DNA from: Arachnopeziza araneosa
Taxonomy: Eukaryota > Ascomycota > Leotiomycetes > Helotiales > Arachnopezizaceae
NCBI GenBank assembly: GCA_003988855.1
Contig: QYAI01000003.1
Coordinates: 1 to 64,000 of the forward strand
DNA length: 64,000 nt
Reading direction: 5' to 3'
Under the pieces are notes generated by a model. It was not told the DNA's origin. It did no database searches and saw only the letters and a program-made list of their open reading frames with translations. Made by a program: the position numbers and the translations under genes. Positions 47,129 to 58,016 of this stretch are shown here, one piece after another (the stretch's first letter is position 1; each line of letters opens with the position of its first letter).

Positions 47129-48320
47129 ATGAACCCGGTACTCGTTACACGATTCTTTAGAATGCCTCTTGAGGACATTGGAACAGTTTCTGGTACCGTA
47201 TGTTACTCTATCAACATGAAGTTGATTCCATTTTCTGAAGGTTCATAGATCAAGAGTTTCTTTACATTGCAGGAACAAACTTATCACGGGTATCCGGACC
47301 GTTATCGGCTCGAAAAAGAATGGTGGACGATTCTTGTGCTCCTTCCTGGAAAACACCATCCGGATTTGACACATAAGTACCAATCTGAGGGCAGCATAAA
47401 TGGTCCATATTCCAATTTTTGGGTGATGATGCCTTGCCATATCCAATATATTATTGAAATGGCGTCTCAATCATGGTTTGATATCGGAGACATTTTCGAA
47501 CAAGCGCTAGCTGGAAATCTTACAATGGAACTACTGGCTGAAGACGACAAATTTTCCGAGTCCCAAAAACTCTTCTGAATAATCAACAAAATTGATGCTA
47601 TTCTCCCTATGATTATAGATGCAGTCGCATAATGGAATTAGTATATGGACGCCAATGATCTCAGATCAGAGTCGCCCGATTTGGACCAAATTTTATTCTT
47701 CCAAGGCGAAGATCTTGACGAAAAGGTGGTTTATCACGAGCGGGAAACGTTGAGCGAGTTCAAGCAATATGTAGCTGCCATTGACGTACGTATAAGAAGG
47801 CTTGAAAACTCTCAAAAAGGATTCGAGGATATGCGTGAACGAGCTCGCTCTCTTAGAGATGGAGTATAATTTCATTCCTAAATAATTCTATGTAGCTAAC
47901 ATCAGATAGCTCTTTGCCCTGGCTAGCGTGAAAGAAGCACGAGAAGCCAGACAGCTTGGAGAGAACGTCAAACTCTTGACCTACGTAACCATCTTCTATC
48001 TTCCCCTCGCATTCTGCACAGTAAGTATCTCCCTCTCTCGCTTCACAGCCTTCGGTTTTGACTGACAGTCACAGTCTATGTGGGCTATCAACGACATGTT
48101 CGGGACGAGCACACGTGGCTTCGCCATAATCACCGCCACCATCGCAGCCGGAACCTACGCCGTGGTCTTCTGGCTTCTCTATCCTGGTGCTCCAAAGATC
48201 GCTTTCCAGGATCTGCTCAAGCCGCTCAGGAGAAATGGAGATGAGATCAACGAGGCTGAAGCTGCTGGAACCAAACAGTCAAAATTTACAGCCTCTACCA
48301 AAGGTAAAGAAAAAGAGTAG
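47129..48320 (+). pseudogene. CorA-like fungal membrane protein with three in-frame stops
   Basis: Four exons can be set out: 47129-47197, 47273-47863, 47910-48020, 48075-48320; together they are 339 codons in one frame. The last part is the family signature: ALASVKEAREARQLGENVKL, LLTYVTIFYLPLAFCTSMW, then a second membrane segment (TATIAAGTYAVVFWLL) and a charged tail. All introns have good ends (gtatgt, gtataa and gtaagt donors). Exon 2 carries TGA at 47576-47578, TAA at 47630-47632 and TAG at 47639-47641 in an otherwise conserved stretch (KLF-stop-IINKID). No alternative intron removes them. Each stop is one C-to-T or G-to-A change from a sense codon. Confidence 0.72.
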
Positions 48321-48909
48321 AGCGGCGTCCTATTTGGATATGAAGACTTCTATCGATAGAAACATATGAAAAACTTCGACCGACACAAGCATCTGAAAAC
48401 CTCACTGTCCAGGCCTCGGTAACCGATTCTAAGTGTAATCATGATGATGATTTAAAGTTACTCGGAAGAAGAGGGGTCAATCAAGAGATCATGTCCTATT
48501 TCAAAAGGAAGAATTGATGAGAAGATGTGGAATAAGGTTCGATGTGATGTGATGTAATATGATAGTAGTCGACAGTAGCTGCGTAAGATTATAGCGTATC
48601 TTATCCGCGAATTATGGCGTGGTTGGGCTTCGGGGCAAGATTAGGCAAATGGTTGATTGACAGTACACAACAAAAAGTCGTTATTTGTCTTGGAAAATGT
48701 GCTCAGTTGATTTCAGATGCTACTGAGCTATGAGCCGTGTAATGATGCTTCCAAAAACACCCCAACGCCGCTCGCTAGTTCATTACGCCTTTCAAGAAAC
48801 AGAGAGGTAAAAGCTGTACAGCACAAGCTTCTCCTACCAACCATCATGTACATGTGCTCTCGTATATAAACAAACCATTATACATCAATAGCCGAACTCA
48901 GAGTCTATG
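48321..48909. other. Convergent intergenic region
   Basis: Between the CorA-like pseudogene and the STIMATE gene 3' ends; no feature. Confidence 0.5.
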
Positions 48910-50100
48910 CTATCTCTCTTCGTCAGTGGCATCTTTCGTTCCATTGGTACTCGCGCTTCCTACAACCGTTCTTGCGCTCTCCCCATCGAATTGCGGATCA
49001 TATTCCTTTCTCTTGTCGCTGTCAGGTCTGCTGCCCCCAGCACTGCTGATTCCATGCTTTTTCTTCACATCTTGGACTTTGGCTTGTAATTCTGGGTCAG
49101 AATCTTCAATGAGGAGTCCATCTGCTTCATCGTCATCACTTCCACCGTCTATCGCCTCATCATAGGCTTCGTGTTCACCACCATCCACATCAGGGATCAA
49201 GTCATGCTCGCTCGGTTTCTGATTCTTGATGAAGGAATCAATAATGTAATATTGTGTGGCGTTCATAATCACTGGGAATACCAGCATGACGAAGATAACC
49301 TGAAGCGCTTCATCACCTTCGGTCCATCGAAGCGCCCAGTCTCCCACTCGTGAGATCCAAGGTAAGGCGAGGAAGATGATGAGCACGCAGAACTTCATTC
49401 CCATCAGTCCAAGGAAGTAGATCAACGATTGCTTAAACCACCAGTATGCTCGAGGTGGGTTGCCATAATTGCCGCTCTGAATGGATTCGCTTGGTGTGAC
49501 GACGAGTGAGAAGAGTGCGGTAAAGATGCGGAGGAGAAAGATAAGGATTGGGATACCGATTGTAGTCTGTTCTCGTCAGCAGTGTACATTAACATCATTA
49601 GTTTCCCGTGGCAGACTTACATCGATGGCCAAGTTCAACAGGTAGAAACTACATGGATTCGGTGAATAGTTCCCGTTTGCATCAACCATCCTACTCACAA
49701 TCCCAGGCTCCAACTTTATCGAAAATTGGCCACTGCTCAACATGCTCATGAGCAAATTCGCGATATGTACTAATACACTCCCTACAACCTGCTTGCTAAC
49801 ATCGAAGGACCATATCTTTATCGGACGTTGCGGCCGTTCTTTCCAGCGTTTATAGACGAGCGCGAGAAGTGCAAGAAGACCCAGAGCGCCTTGAACAAAG
49901 ATGGCGAAAGGGCCTAAGAGACGGCATTCGCCATTTTCTGGTGAGGGATCTTTATGTAAGGCTGCTACAGAGGTCGTAGATGCCAGGGCGGCGGATGTGA
50001 TGCTAGGGAGGAGGAGAGATGTCGCCGTTGCGAGAGCCGTTGGGAGAGTGGCGTCGAGGAGTGAGGCCAGAGAAGGCTCGAGGCCCGGCGGAGGATGCAT
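48910..50100 (-). CDS. STIMATE/TMEM110-family vacuolar or ER membrane protein
   Basis: Two exons (50100-49621, 49566-48910) give 378 residues. The family signature is clear: ECRLLGPFAIFVQGALGLLA, VYKRWKE, then PIKIWSFDVSKQVVGSVLVH followed by IANLLMS, and after the splice TTIGIPILIFLLRIF, YWWFKQSLIYFLGLMGMKFC and VMLVFPVIMNATQYYIID. Five or six membrane helices and an acidic cytosolic tail (GGSDDDEADGLLIEDSD). Human STIMATE works at ER-plasma membrane contacts in calcium entry; the yeast relative YPL162C is vacuolar. The role in filamentous fungi is not known. The start at 50100 gives a Leu/Ala/Ser-rich leader with a possible extra hydrophobic segment. Confidence 0.88.
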
Positions 50101-51193
50101 TCCCTCTGATTAAATTGATGTTAATCCCACCGTATATGCTGGTTCTGCTGCTCAAATCGAGTGTTGGTGAGGTTGTGAAAGGATCTCGTGGGCGAAGGAG
50201 GGTCAGGGTGTTGTGTGTTTCGTCTTGTGATCCGTTTGTAGATCAGGGTTGACTTATCGTAATGACACAGATAGCCGCAAATTTTTATCAGGGAGTCGAG
50301 TAGGAGGATTCGAACTTGGGGAGTCGTTAGGGAAAGTGATGAAAAGGTAGAGAAGGTGTAGTGGTCATAGGAGTTCGAGATTGGTTGACTGGGTGGCTGT
50401 GAAGATGTTGAAAGTGGCTTTGACAGTGGAGCCTGGCCCTGGTTCAGATCCTGGCGGCGATAACGACAGGGGACTGCAACTTAAATTTAGAGACCACGTG
50501 AATTGCGCCTGATGACCGGACTGATTCGAACAAGGTGTTTATAAAATTTCATATATGATTTGATTCTCTATCGTAGGCTTTGGTGCTAAAACTGGAAAGC
50601 TTTTCGGGTCTGAAGGTAGCGGGTATCACGTGATAGATCGCTCTCCAGGCAGGAGGTGGGTAACGACTGAAAAGGAAACTAAATTGTAGATGTACTGTAG
50701 GTATTCCGGTAGATAACTGGAATAAATCAATATTTGATGAAGAAGTACCACTTCTGGACTAAACTTCATGATCAAACCACCCGTATTTCGAGACCCTTGG
50801 TATCTCTCAGCCTCGCGGACAATCATAAATATATTATAATTCACACATCTCACATATCATATCTCAGGGAATATATAAGATTCCTATGAAGAAATAAATG
50901 AATAAATATCATTTCTCGTCATGGTGCACTCTCTCTCGCAACCATCAGCAGTAAAGCATCTGGCCTCCCAAGCCAGCAACCCAAGCCAGAGAACCACCAT
51001 CCTACCATACAACCAATGAATGAACGAATGTGCAAATACAAAAACAACAGAGAAGTCAAACCACCGCACGTTCTCCTCCCAGATCCCAATCACTGAATCC
51101 TCAAGTCCGAGTCCAACATGTCACCTCCTTGTCGCGAGGCTGAGATGGATGGAGATGCGATTCACGGCGGACTCGAGAAGGGAGGAGAGGCGT
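50101..51193. other. Intergenic, no gene seen
   Basis: Promoter side of the STIMATE gene and 3' side of the small Cys-rich gene. A GGATTCGAAC sequence near 50308 looks like part of a tRNA T-arm but no tRNA fold surrounds it. Confidence 0.5.
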
Positions 51194-51367
51194 TTAGTTG
51201 GGGCATGACTGCAAAACTCGCGTTAGATATGTTTGGATAGAAGATACACTCTCAAATCAAGGTGCAGAGAAGGATGTAATAGGAGGACGACTCACAGCAC
51301 CACAGCTGCCGCAGGTCTTATCAGACTGGCCAGAGGCGCCGCACTTGGGACAATCTGTGCCGTGCAT
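51194..51367 (-). CDS. 28-residue cysteine-rich protein (CxxC pairs), metal-binding-like
   Basis: Two exons (51367-51296 and 51208-51194) with an 87-nt intron (gtgagt...gttttgcag). The product is 28 residues: CPKC near the start, CGSC in the middle and a final SCPN; five cysteines at 6, 9, 19, 22 and 26. Small fungal proteins with this CPKCGA...CGSCGASCPN pattern occur in many ascomycetes and are often described as metallothionein-like; metal binding is likely from the paired cysteines but not proven. The second exon is only five codons, yet it supplies the conserved end. A CAG/CAA-type trinucleotide run lies about 80-130 nt upstream of the ATG, probably in the 5' UTR. Confidence 0.72.
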
Positions 51368-52310
51368 ATTGACTTTCCGTTGTTTCTTGTCTGTAGAGCA
51401 AAGATACTGCTATTCGCGTGTAGACTGGTACGTGGAGTTTTGTATTGTTGTTATTGTTGTTGTTGTTGCTGCTGCTGCTGTTCTGGTTGCTGCTGATGGG
51501 GAGGAGGTGCACGATCCCGATAAGCAGAGTGGGAGGAGGGGGAAGGCGCCCAGACGAGGCAGATCGGGGGCTCGATTCGATGGCGGGGATCACGGGGATC
51601 AATTCACTGCACGGAGATGCAGGTGGGTGCCTGTCTTGCCTTGGATAACCGATAGGCCGCCGCCGTTTGAAGATGGGTGGCCGATGAGCACGTGGGACTG
51701 CTTTCTGACCTGCAGTGCAGAGACAAGGGCTTTTTTCATTGCTTTTTGGTGAGGTCGAGTGGGATTTACGTACGAGCGTTGCTTGCGAAGGATCGGCTCG
51801 TGTTGGTTTTGGTTTGGACAGGGTAACTTGGAATAGGAGGGAATGGAATGGGTTATGGTTTCGTGCAATATCCAGGCCACGACGAAATATCGTCACATGC
51901 AATGGGTTAATAGTAAACATGTACTTGCTTGCATGCGCTACCATTCTGGTAGGCAAAAGAGGATCAATTTAGCAAGCTAAACCACCATCAGAAACATAAA
52001 AAAAAAGGCGCCCTTGAGTGAGGAGTAAAGCCCGTATCGTAAAGCCAACCAGACCCCATCAACGCCTATCACTGCCATTTGGCACAACCAAACCCTTAAC
52101 GAAAGCAAAGAAAGAACCCCTCGTCTCAGTACTCGTACCCTTGGAGGAAGAAGAAGAAGAATTTTGACGCCCAGTTTTCGCCACCCCAGTATTCCCACTC
52201 CTGGACGCTGTCGACGGGCCTACAGATCCCTTGTATGCGTAGCGATTTGTATACGATTCGTTGTATGAACGAAGTTCGTTTTGTGATCGATCCGCAGGCC
52301 CGTCGCGTTG
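51368..52310. other. Upstream region of the Cys-rich gene; no other gene supported
   Basis: Open frames on both strands (plus 51198-51752, minus 51321-51956) overlap the Cys-rich gene or the microsatellite and show no domain. The 3' end of SF3B6 borders at 52311. Confidence 0.5.
51444..51495. repeat. Trinucleotide microsatellite (GTT/GCT)
   Basis: Imperfect run of gtt then gct units on the plus strand; on the minus strand it reads as CAG/CAA units upstream of the Cys-rich gene. Confidence 0.9.
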
Positions 52311-52886
52311 TCATTCGATCCCGTGCTGTTTTTTGAGCTGCTCTAAGTTGTCCTTGCGTGTTTCTAGGTCTTCTTTCGATCGGACCATCTTGTCTGGTTG
52401 GTGGTATAGGACTGTAAAATGTCAGAACTGCGCCGGTGTGTAGATGTGCAGGAAGGGAATCCGAGACATACCGACGAGATATCGATTCTGGAAGTTGAAG
52501 CCGTTCAGCTTGTCGCAAGCCATCTTTGCATCCATTACGTCTTCATAGACAACAAATGCCGTTCCTTTCGTATTATTGGCGATGCCTTGGCGAATTTGGC
52601 TATGCGCTCCATTAGTATTCCTTCATCTCCTGCACTTGGACTCCAACCTACCGGATCGGACCGAACTTGCCAAAGAGATCGAAGAGCTCTTCGGGAGTAA
52701 CGTTGTAGCTATTCAAGTCAGCACATCTCCTTATCATCTCCATCCGCCATGACTCGTCGAATTACGTAGACCGACCTTAGATTCTTGACGAACAAAGCTC
52801 TGTGGCACAATTAGCATTCCACTTCCCCCAAGTCGGAGTGAGACATACCGATTGACTTCGGGTGCAAGTTTACCGCCTCGACTCAT
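52311..52886 (-). CDS. Splicing factor 3B subunit 6 (p14/SF3B14)
   Basis: Five small exons: 52886-52849, 52799-52776, 52708-52652, 52599-52472, 52411-52311, total 115 residues. This RRM protein sits in the U2 snRNP SF3b complex and contacts the branch-point adenosine and SF3B1. RNP2 is ALFVKNLSYN, RNP1 KGTAFVVYED; then MACDKLNGFNFQNRYLVVLY and the tail KKQHGIE are as in human p14. All four introns are 49-67 nt with gtatgt, gtcggt, gtaggt and gtatgt donors. Single long frames across this region (for example 52126-52518) are artefacts of the intron-rich layout. The length is that of the family. Confidence 0.95.
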
Positions 52887-54776
52887 AGCTTGGCTGCGGA
52901 TTGAATGTAGGTGCTTATGGGATGTACAAAAGAGTGGTCGCAAGATTGCGTATCGGAGGGAATCAAGGTTGATTTTCGCCTTTCCGAACGTGTGACGCCT
53001 TGCTTCTTTAGGTATGTGGCGTTTGCGCTTATCGCGTTTCGATAAGGCAGCTTCAAGACAATGGCCGCTTTGTCTTACAACTTCAACCTGTATGAATGGA
53101 AGTTGAAGAAGACTTTCTCAGAGGACTTGAAAACCTATTCGATGACTTGAATGTTCTTGACATGAGTTGTACCGTTCTACAATGGTGCGCAATGAAGCGT
53201 TGCGTACTTTCGCCACTCTTTCCGAGATTTCCACCACCTTAAATTATGTCACGTATTTTATCTGTATCATTACCATGAATTGAATCTTTGGAGAATTTTT
53301 GGGATTATCGATCTTCCACTTGACATTTATCATGCTAGACTCAAAGTACAGCGCCTCGTTGCCGTCCCACACGCTAACACTAACCTACTTTTGCTCCGCG
53401 CCACTGAGAAGGAGTCTAACACTAATTTACTGTTGAATACAGATATGTGTTATTTAGACCTTAATGGTTGAATAAGTGGATCTAGTGATTTTAGTTTCCT
53501 CCTAGCCGATAGGAGCTTTGGGATTGATTTCTTATCTCTCAATAATATCATTGTTGACAACACTGCAACAGCACTACGACTCTCTTACTATTTACATAAT
53601 GCTCCACTTCGATACTTGACCACCAATCCTGCCCATTACAGATCGCAGACCGTTACGCTTTTATCTTTATAGTAAAACCCTCCAAGTGAGCTCTAGGACT
53701 TCAAAGTTTTAGTAATCCAATACGCTTTCCGAGTCTCGAGCGTACAGCAGCGTCAGAACCTCTATAAGATATTATGAGACTTAGGAATAATAAATGCATG
53801 TTGGCCTGGCTTGCAGAACCCCGGCGCTGGCCGTCAGAGTGAAAGAGGCGGCATCTTTTCTTCAGTATGTTCCTCAGTGTATTGAGAGTCCAATTCTATG
53901 TGCCTCAGCTAAAGACTAATGGCGCACACATACAAATGATTCTTCTATCGTCGCTCCCCTCCACAAAACTTCCATTACTTTTTTTACATAGAGACGAGAA
54001 AGTGCCAGTATGACTTGCTGATTAGATAGTGTCTCGTATCCAAGTGTGCATTCTTGTCCTCGATCCTTCGCGAGGAAAGAGTTCTATTCGACGCCGCCTC
54101 ACACGCTTACCTCGGACTGACATCTCGAAGCAGCGCCCTGGCTTGCTTTGATGTTTCCGCTAGCTAGAACCTTAATTATTCTGTTTGAATTGTTTATTAT
54201 TCTCAAGGTCACTGCTTTAGGAGTCTCAAGATTAGCTGCGCTCCAACAGATAATCTGTTCGGATATTAGATATAATTGACCGCGCAACTTCCATCCTTAC
54301 TTCTACCTCTCCTCTCTCTCTCTTTTTCTTCTTCTTTTTTTCAGGAACATTTCCTATTCAAGACATGAAACCATACGACAAAATCAGCCGGTAGTTAGCC
54401 GTTCGATCGTAAGAGAGAGAAAAAAATAGTGGTTCAGCCGCAAGTTGTGTGGTGTCATTGCTGAAACTATCCATGTCCCATCACGCACCCACATCTTTAG
54501 CCACGACCCAACCTGCCACACCAACGGGTCGCTGCTGGCATCTCTCACACCCGGGAACGCCTCCGATAGGTGCAATCGAGTTAATCGCGTCTCGGGATTT
54601 TAGTTAGTCGTCGATCGTGCAAAAGCTTGTGTTTGCTCGACATGGGGGGTCGATCGCCCGTCTGTTTTCTTTCTCCGTACTTACCCTAGCTTTCTTTTCT
54701 GACTTTCGATTTTCGATTTTCGTCTTTAATTTCAGTTTTTATGTTTTAGCATTATAGATACTTGATTAACACAAAA
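52887..54776. other. Gene-free stretch, 1.9 kb
   Basis: No coding region recognised. It includes an AT-rich block and, at about 54303-54342, a long pyrimidine tract (CT repeats then TTC repeats), probably part of the promoter or 5' UTR of the UstYa-like gene. Confidence 0.5.
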
Positions 54777-55666
54777 ATGGATAGTTCGAATCGATCGCTA
54801 TTAGGGAGGGGTGGCCCGGGTGTGGAATCTGGGGTTTATGAGGATCTTGCGTACGACGAAGAGGGAGGGGAGACATTTCCATCGAGTATACAGAGGCGGT
54901 GGAGAGAAAGGGGCGAGAATGAAATTAATTGGAAGAAAGCTTTCTTTGGACTGTTGGCGGGATATTTATTTACTTTTGGGCTGGTGATATACATCTGGCC
55001 GACCGAGAATGATGAACTTCAGTCTTCGATACAAGCACAGGAGGTCTTCCCAGATAGTAAGTGATTAATTCTCGTAAGAATTCTGAAATGAAGCTGATTG
55101 ATGGCCAATTCAGTACCGGAACATCTGGTGACGTTTGATAAAGAGGCAAATTTCTACCCATCATTCAATGCATCTCTATCTCAAGCAGACCTTTTTGCAG
55201 CTTTACAACCTAGTTAGTCCCTCTCTTTTGCTTTCTAATATTTCGTACCTTCCAACTAAACCCGCCAACAGAAGGCAAAGGATTCATCACCATCCCGCAC
55301 CCCTCTCAGTACGGCCTCGCAGGCGGCATCCCCTCCTCTTCGGAACCCTCAAGCGAAGGATATTGCATCAGCATGTTCCACCAACTTCACTGTCTCGATG
55401 GCCTACGAAGCCTTTTGGACCCTTCAAATGCAGATGAGCATGGTAATCCAAAGATACAAGGGCATGGGAGGATGCATGTCGATCATTGTGTGGATTACCT
55501 TAGGCAGGGTATCATGTGTGCCGGTGATACGACATTGGAGAGGAGTGTGGTAGTAGATGGCGTCAGGACGGCGGCCACTGATGGCTGGGGAGTCGGGCAT
55601 GTTTGTAAAAATTTCGGGGCCATTTTTGAGTGGGCGGAGCAGAGGGCTTTTATTGCTGATGGTTAG
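54777..55666 (+). CDS. UstYa-like (DUF3328) oxidase-type membrane protein
   Basis: Three exons: 54777-55056, 55114-55212, 55272-55666, total 257 residues. A cytosolic acidic N-terminus, one membrane helix (AFFGLLAGYLFTFGLVIYIW, about 55-74) and a lumenal domain with the two family motifs HQLHC (163-167) and HVDHC (195-199), followed by YLRQGIMCAGDTTLE. UstYa-type proteins carry out oxidative cyclisation and related steps in fungal ribosomally made peptides (ustiloxin) and other natural products; the two HxxHC motifs are thought to bind metal. No precursor peptide, NRPS, PKS or P450 gene is visible within this window, so the substrate is unknown. Both introns (57 and 59 nt) restore conserved text (EGYCISMFHQLHC). 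Confidence 0.9.
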
Positions 55667-55895
55667 CGAATTAGTAGAGGAGGATTCCAAACTAGTATAT
55701 CAAGAATTTGAAAATATACCTCTCGTTGACGAACAAGCCTTGCTCTACGTAAGACTTTTCAATATGAATATATATTAAATGCGGCCCTAGCCTTATCAAG
55801 GCTACACATAACGAAGAATTTTCCTTTTCAAGAGATACAAATCGGTACTTCTCAGTTGAATATCCTCGCTTTTAACAAGGGCCTTGACGTTTACC

Positions 55896-56786
55896 ATGTC
55901 ATGCGGATATTCCATCGGTGATGTGATAGCCGTTAGCATCCTCATCAAAGACGTCTTCAAAGCGCTCGACAATGCGGGAGGCTCATCAGCCGAGTACCAG
56001 GAGTTGATTCGGGAGCTGTGGTCCTTGGATCGAGCTCTACTTGAGATCGAAGTCATCTCCAGGTTAAGTGATACAACGGTTGAACTCAATGCGTTGAACC
56101 ATACGGTTCGGAGAGTGGCCGATCAATGTAAGGACTGTATAGAGACATTCTTAACCGAGATCAAGGGATATGAGAGAAGCCTAAGAGATGGAGGTGGAAG
56201 CGGCGGTGGAATGTCGAAGGACGAGCTGGCGAGATTCCGGGCAGAGATCAACGCGCATAATTCGTCGATCAACATGATGTTGCTGACAGCAAATATATGA
56301 GTAATTGACGAGCCACAGTTGTATATCAGCTAATCTAGGTGAACAGAAAACTTACCTAGCTGACCGGGAAAGTCTGGATTCTCACCTCGAAGACGCACAG
56401 CGAAAGAGACAGGAGAACGATCATCAACAGCTAACCATTCTTGGGACAATTCAGAACAAACTGAATGAGAATAGTAAGCACTTGAACGACAATAGCACTA
56501 ATGCTAGTAAGATGATAGAGAGACTGTGCGTAGCCTCAATCAAATTTGGATAGTGTTGACTTACACAAGCAACTATTTCCTCACTCTGGGGACGGAATTG
56601 AGATCATTCATGGCAAAGATCTGGACGATAAACTTCAATACGTATAAAGCTGCTGTTGAAATCTAGTCGCGAATACCGACGGAATTCGGACCATGCTGGA
56701 TTCAAGAACCGCTGATCTTGACTGATGATCTCGATCGGAGCCAGCCATTTCCCGCTTGTTTCATTCCAGGACGGCGGTTGGAATGA
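55896..56786 (+). pseudogene. Decayed fungal STAND N-terminal + ubiquitin-like-domain gene
   Basis: The frame opens MSCGYSIGDVIAVSILIKDV, a common start of fungal NLR-associated proteins, and runs to a TGA at 56298-56300. The same reading resumes after about 56303 (ENDHQQLTILGTIQNKLNEN), passes a likely intron 56526-56569 and reaches LGTELRSFMAKIWTINFNTY then SRIPTEFGPCWIQEPLILTD, matching the linker and ubiquitin-like (ULD) domain of this group. A TAG stands where these proteins have Gln (AVEI-stop-SRIP), and the frame ends early at 56786. At least two disabling changes make it a pseudogene. Confidence 0.68.
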
Positions 56787-58016
56787 TTATGGTTTACAAG
56801 GAAAGAAACAGTGAGGATTGGATATGGCACTCCTCTTGTCCAGTTTGCCATTCACCGTCAGAGAAGGGACCGTCTTTTGCGTTCAAATGGTTTGCAAAGC
56901 ACAGGTAGCCCATGTTTACACTAACCAGACAATATAGCACGAAATGTGGCATGTCTTTCCACAGAATTTTCGGCACAGAGAAATGGCTCTACTCATAGGG
57001 ACACTGGGGTGGATAATAGCCATATGACCTCTAATTGGGAAGATTTGAAATAGATCTTGCTCTGAATTTCGTACGTGAAGTATCGTTGTATTAATTAATG
57101 CTTAGAGCGAAGCTGGATTTGTAAATGTAGAGAAGGTCGGATGCCGGACCCAATTCTGAATGTAACACTGTACCAAGTCCAAATTTATCCAGCGCATTTC
57201 GAAGGAATCTCCTCGGTTGAGGTAATATTGGGAAGTAACTTACCCCTTTCCTTTACTTGACATTGGTAGAAAGCGATGAATCCCGTGACATCCTAGAGAG
57301 ATCACATGACTCTCAGCTGAACCCTCTCATGTGAAAGAAGATCATCTAGATTAATATTCAATTGTTCAGTGATCATGCCCGAAGACCGAGACATCCGAAA
57401 GGTCTCTCTGGTGGGACTCGGGACTCGTCGCCACTAAATATCTCCGATGTTGTTGTCAGGCTCGGCTCTTCGCGCCTTCCAAACCCCCGACTTCGCCACA
57501 CGTTTCCTCCCCAACAGCGCCCCCTATTCGTCTTCTGGGGCAGTAGCGAGAGGCCGCACTGATGAGAGGCGGAGCGCGAGCCGCATACGTCTGCATTGCA
57601 TCATCCCGTTCAAATCAGCAGCACGTTGGTCCCTAGTCGCAGCTCGGCCATTGCAGACGGCGTTTATGGACATTTCCTCCACCGTCGCCCGCTGCGACGG
57701 GTCTGCTCGCCCTTCGCTATCTGAGATGCTTCGTGTGGAGTTAATTCATTGCATCATGACTAGCCGGATGCTGGAAAATTCCACCTAACCTCCGTCTCGG
57801 TCTTTTCCCTTGGTGCCGGCAGTGAAGTCGCTGTTCGTATATAACACTCCCAGCCGCAGAGTTGAGGCTGGCTCCCACCCACACAATCAACCTTGTTGCA
57901 TCTCCAGCACTCCTTCCCCTGCTGCATACACACACACACTCTCTCTCTCTCTCTGATTCGGTGATTACTACTCATTTGGGTGAACTGATATTTCAGACTT
58001 TATTCTCACCTTTATC
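56787..58016. other. Upstream region of the MFS gene, no gene seen
   Basis: Frames on both strands are short and unrecognised. It holds the CA/CT microsatellite listed separately, probably in the 5' UTR of the transporter. Confidence 0.5.
57927..57954. repeat. CA/CT dinucleotide microsatellite
   Basis: Six CA units followed by eight CT units, about 65 nt before the MFS start codon. Confidence 0.95.

Noticed and set aside
47573..47641. An intron that would remove the three stops in the CorA-like gene
   Set aside because: The only upstream GT (gagtccc) gives the wrong phase with every downstream AG, and the stretch matches the family as coding.
50290..50330. GGATTCGAAC sequence like a tRNA T-arm
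   Set aside because: No acceptor, D or anticodon stem can be folded around it.
51198..51956. Long open frames through the GTT/GCT repeat on both strands
   Set aside because: They are produced by the microsatellite and by the real Cys-rich gene on the minus strand.
52126..52518. 130-codon minus-strand frame over SF3B6
   Set aside because: It is a read-through of introns in the wrong frame; the five-exon SF3B6 model explains the region.
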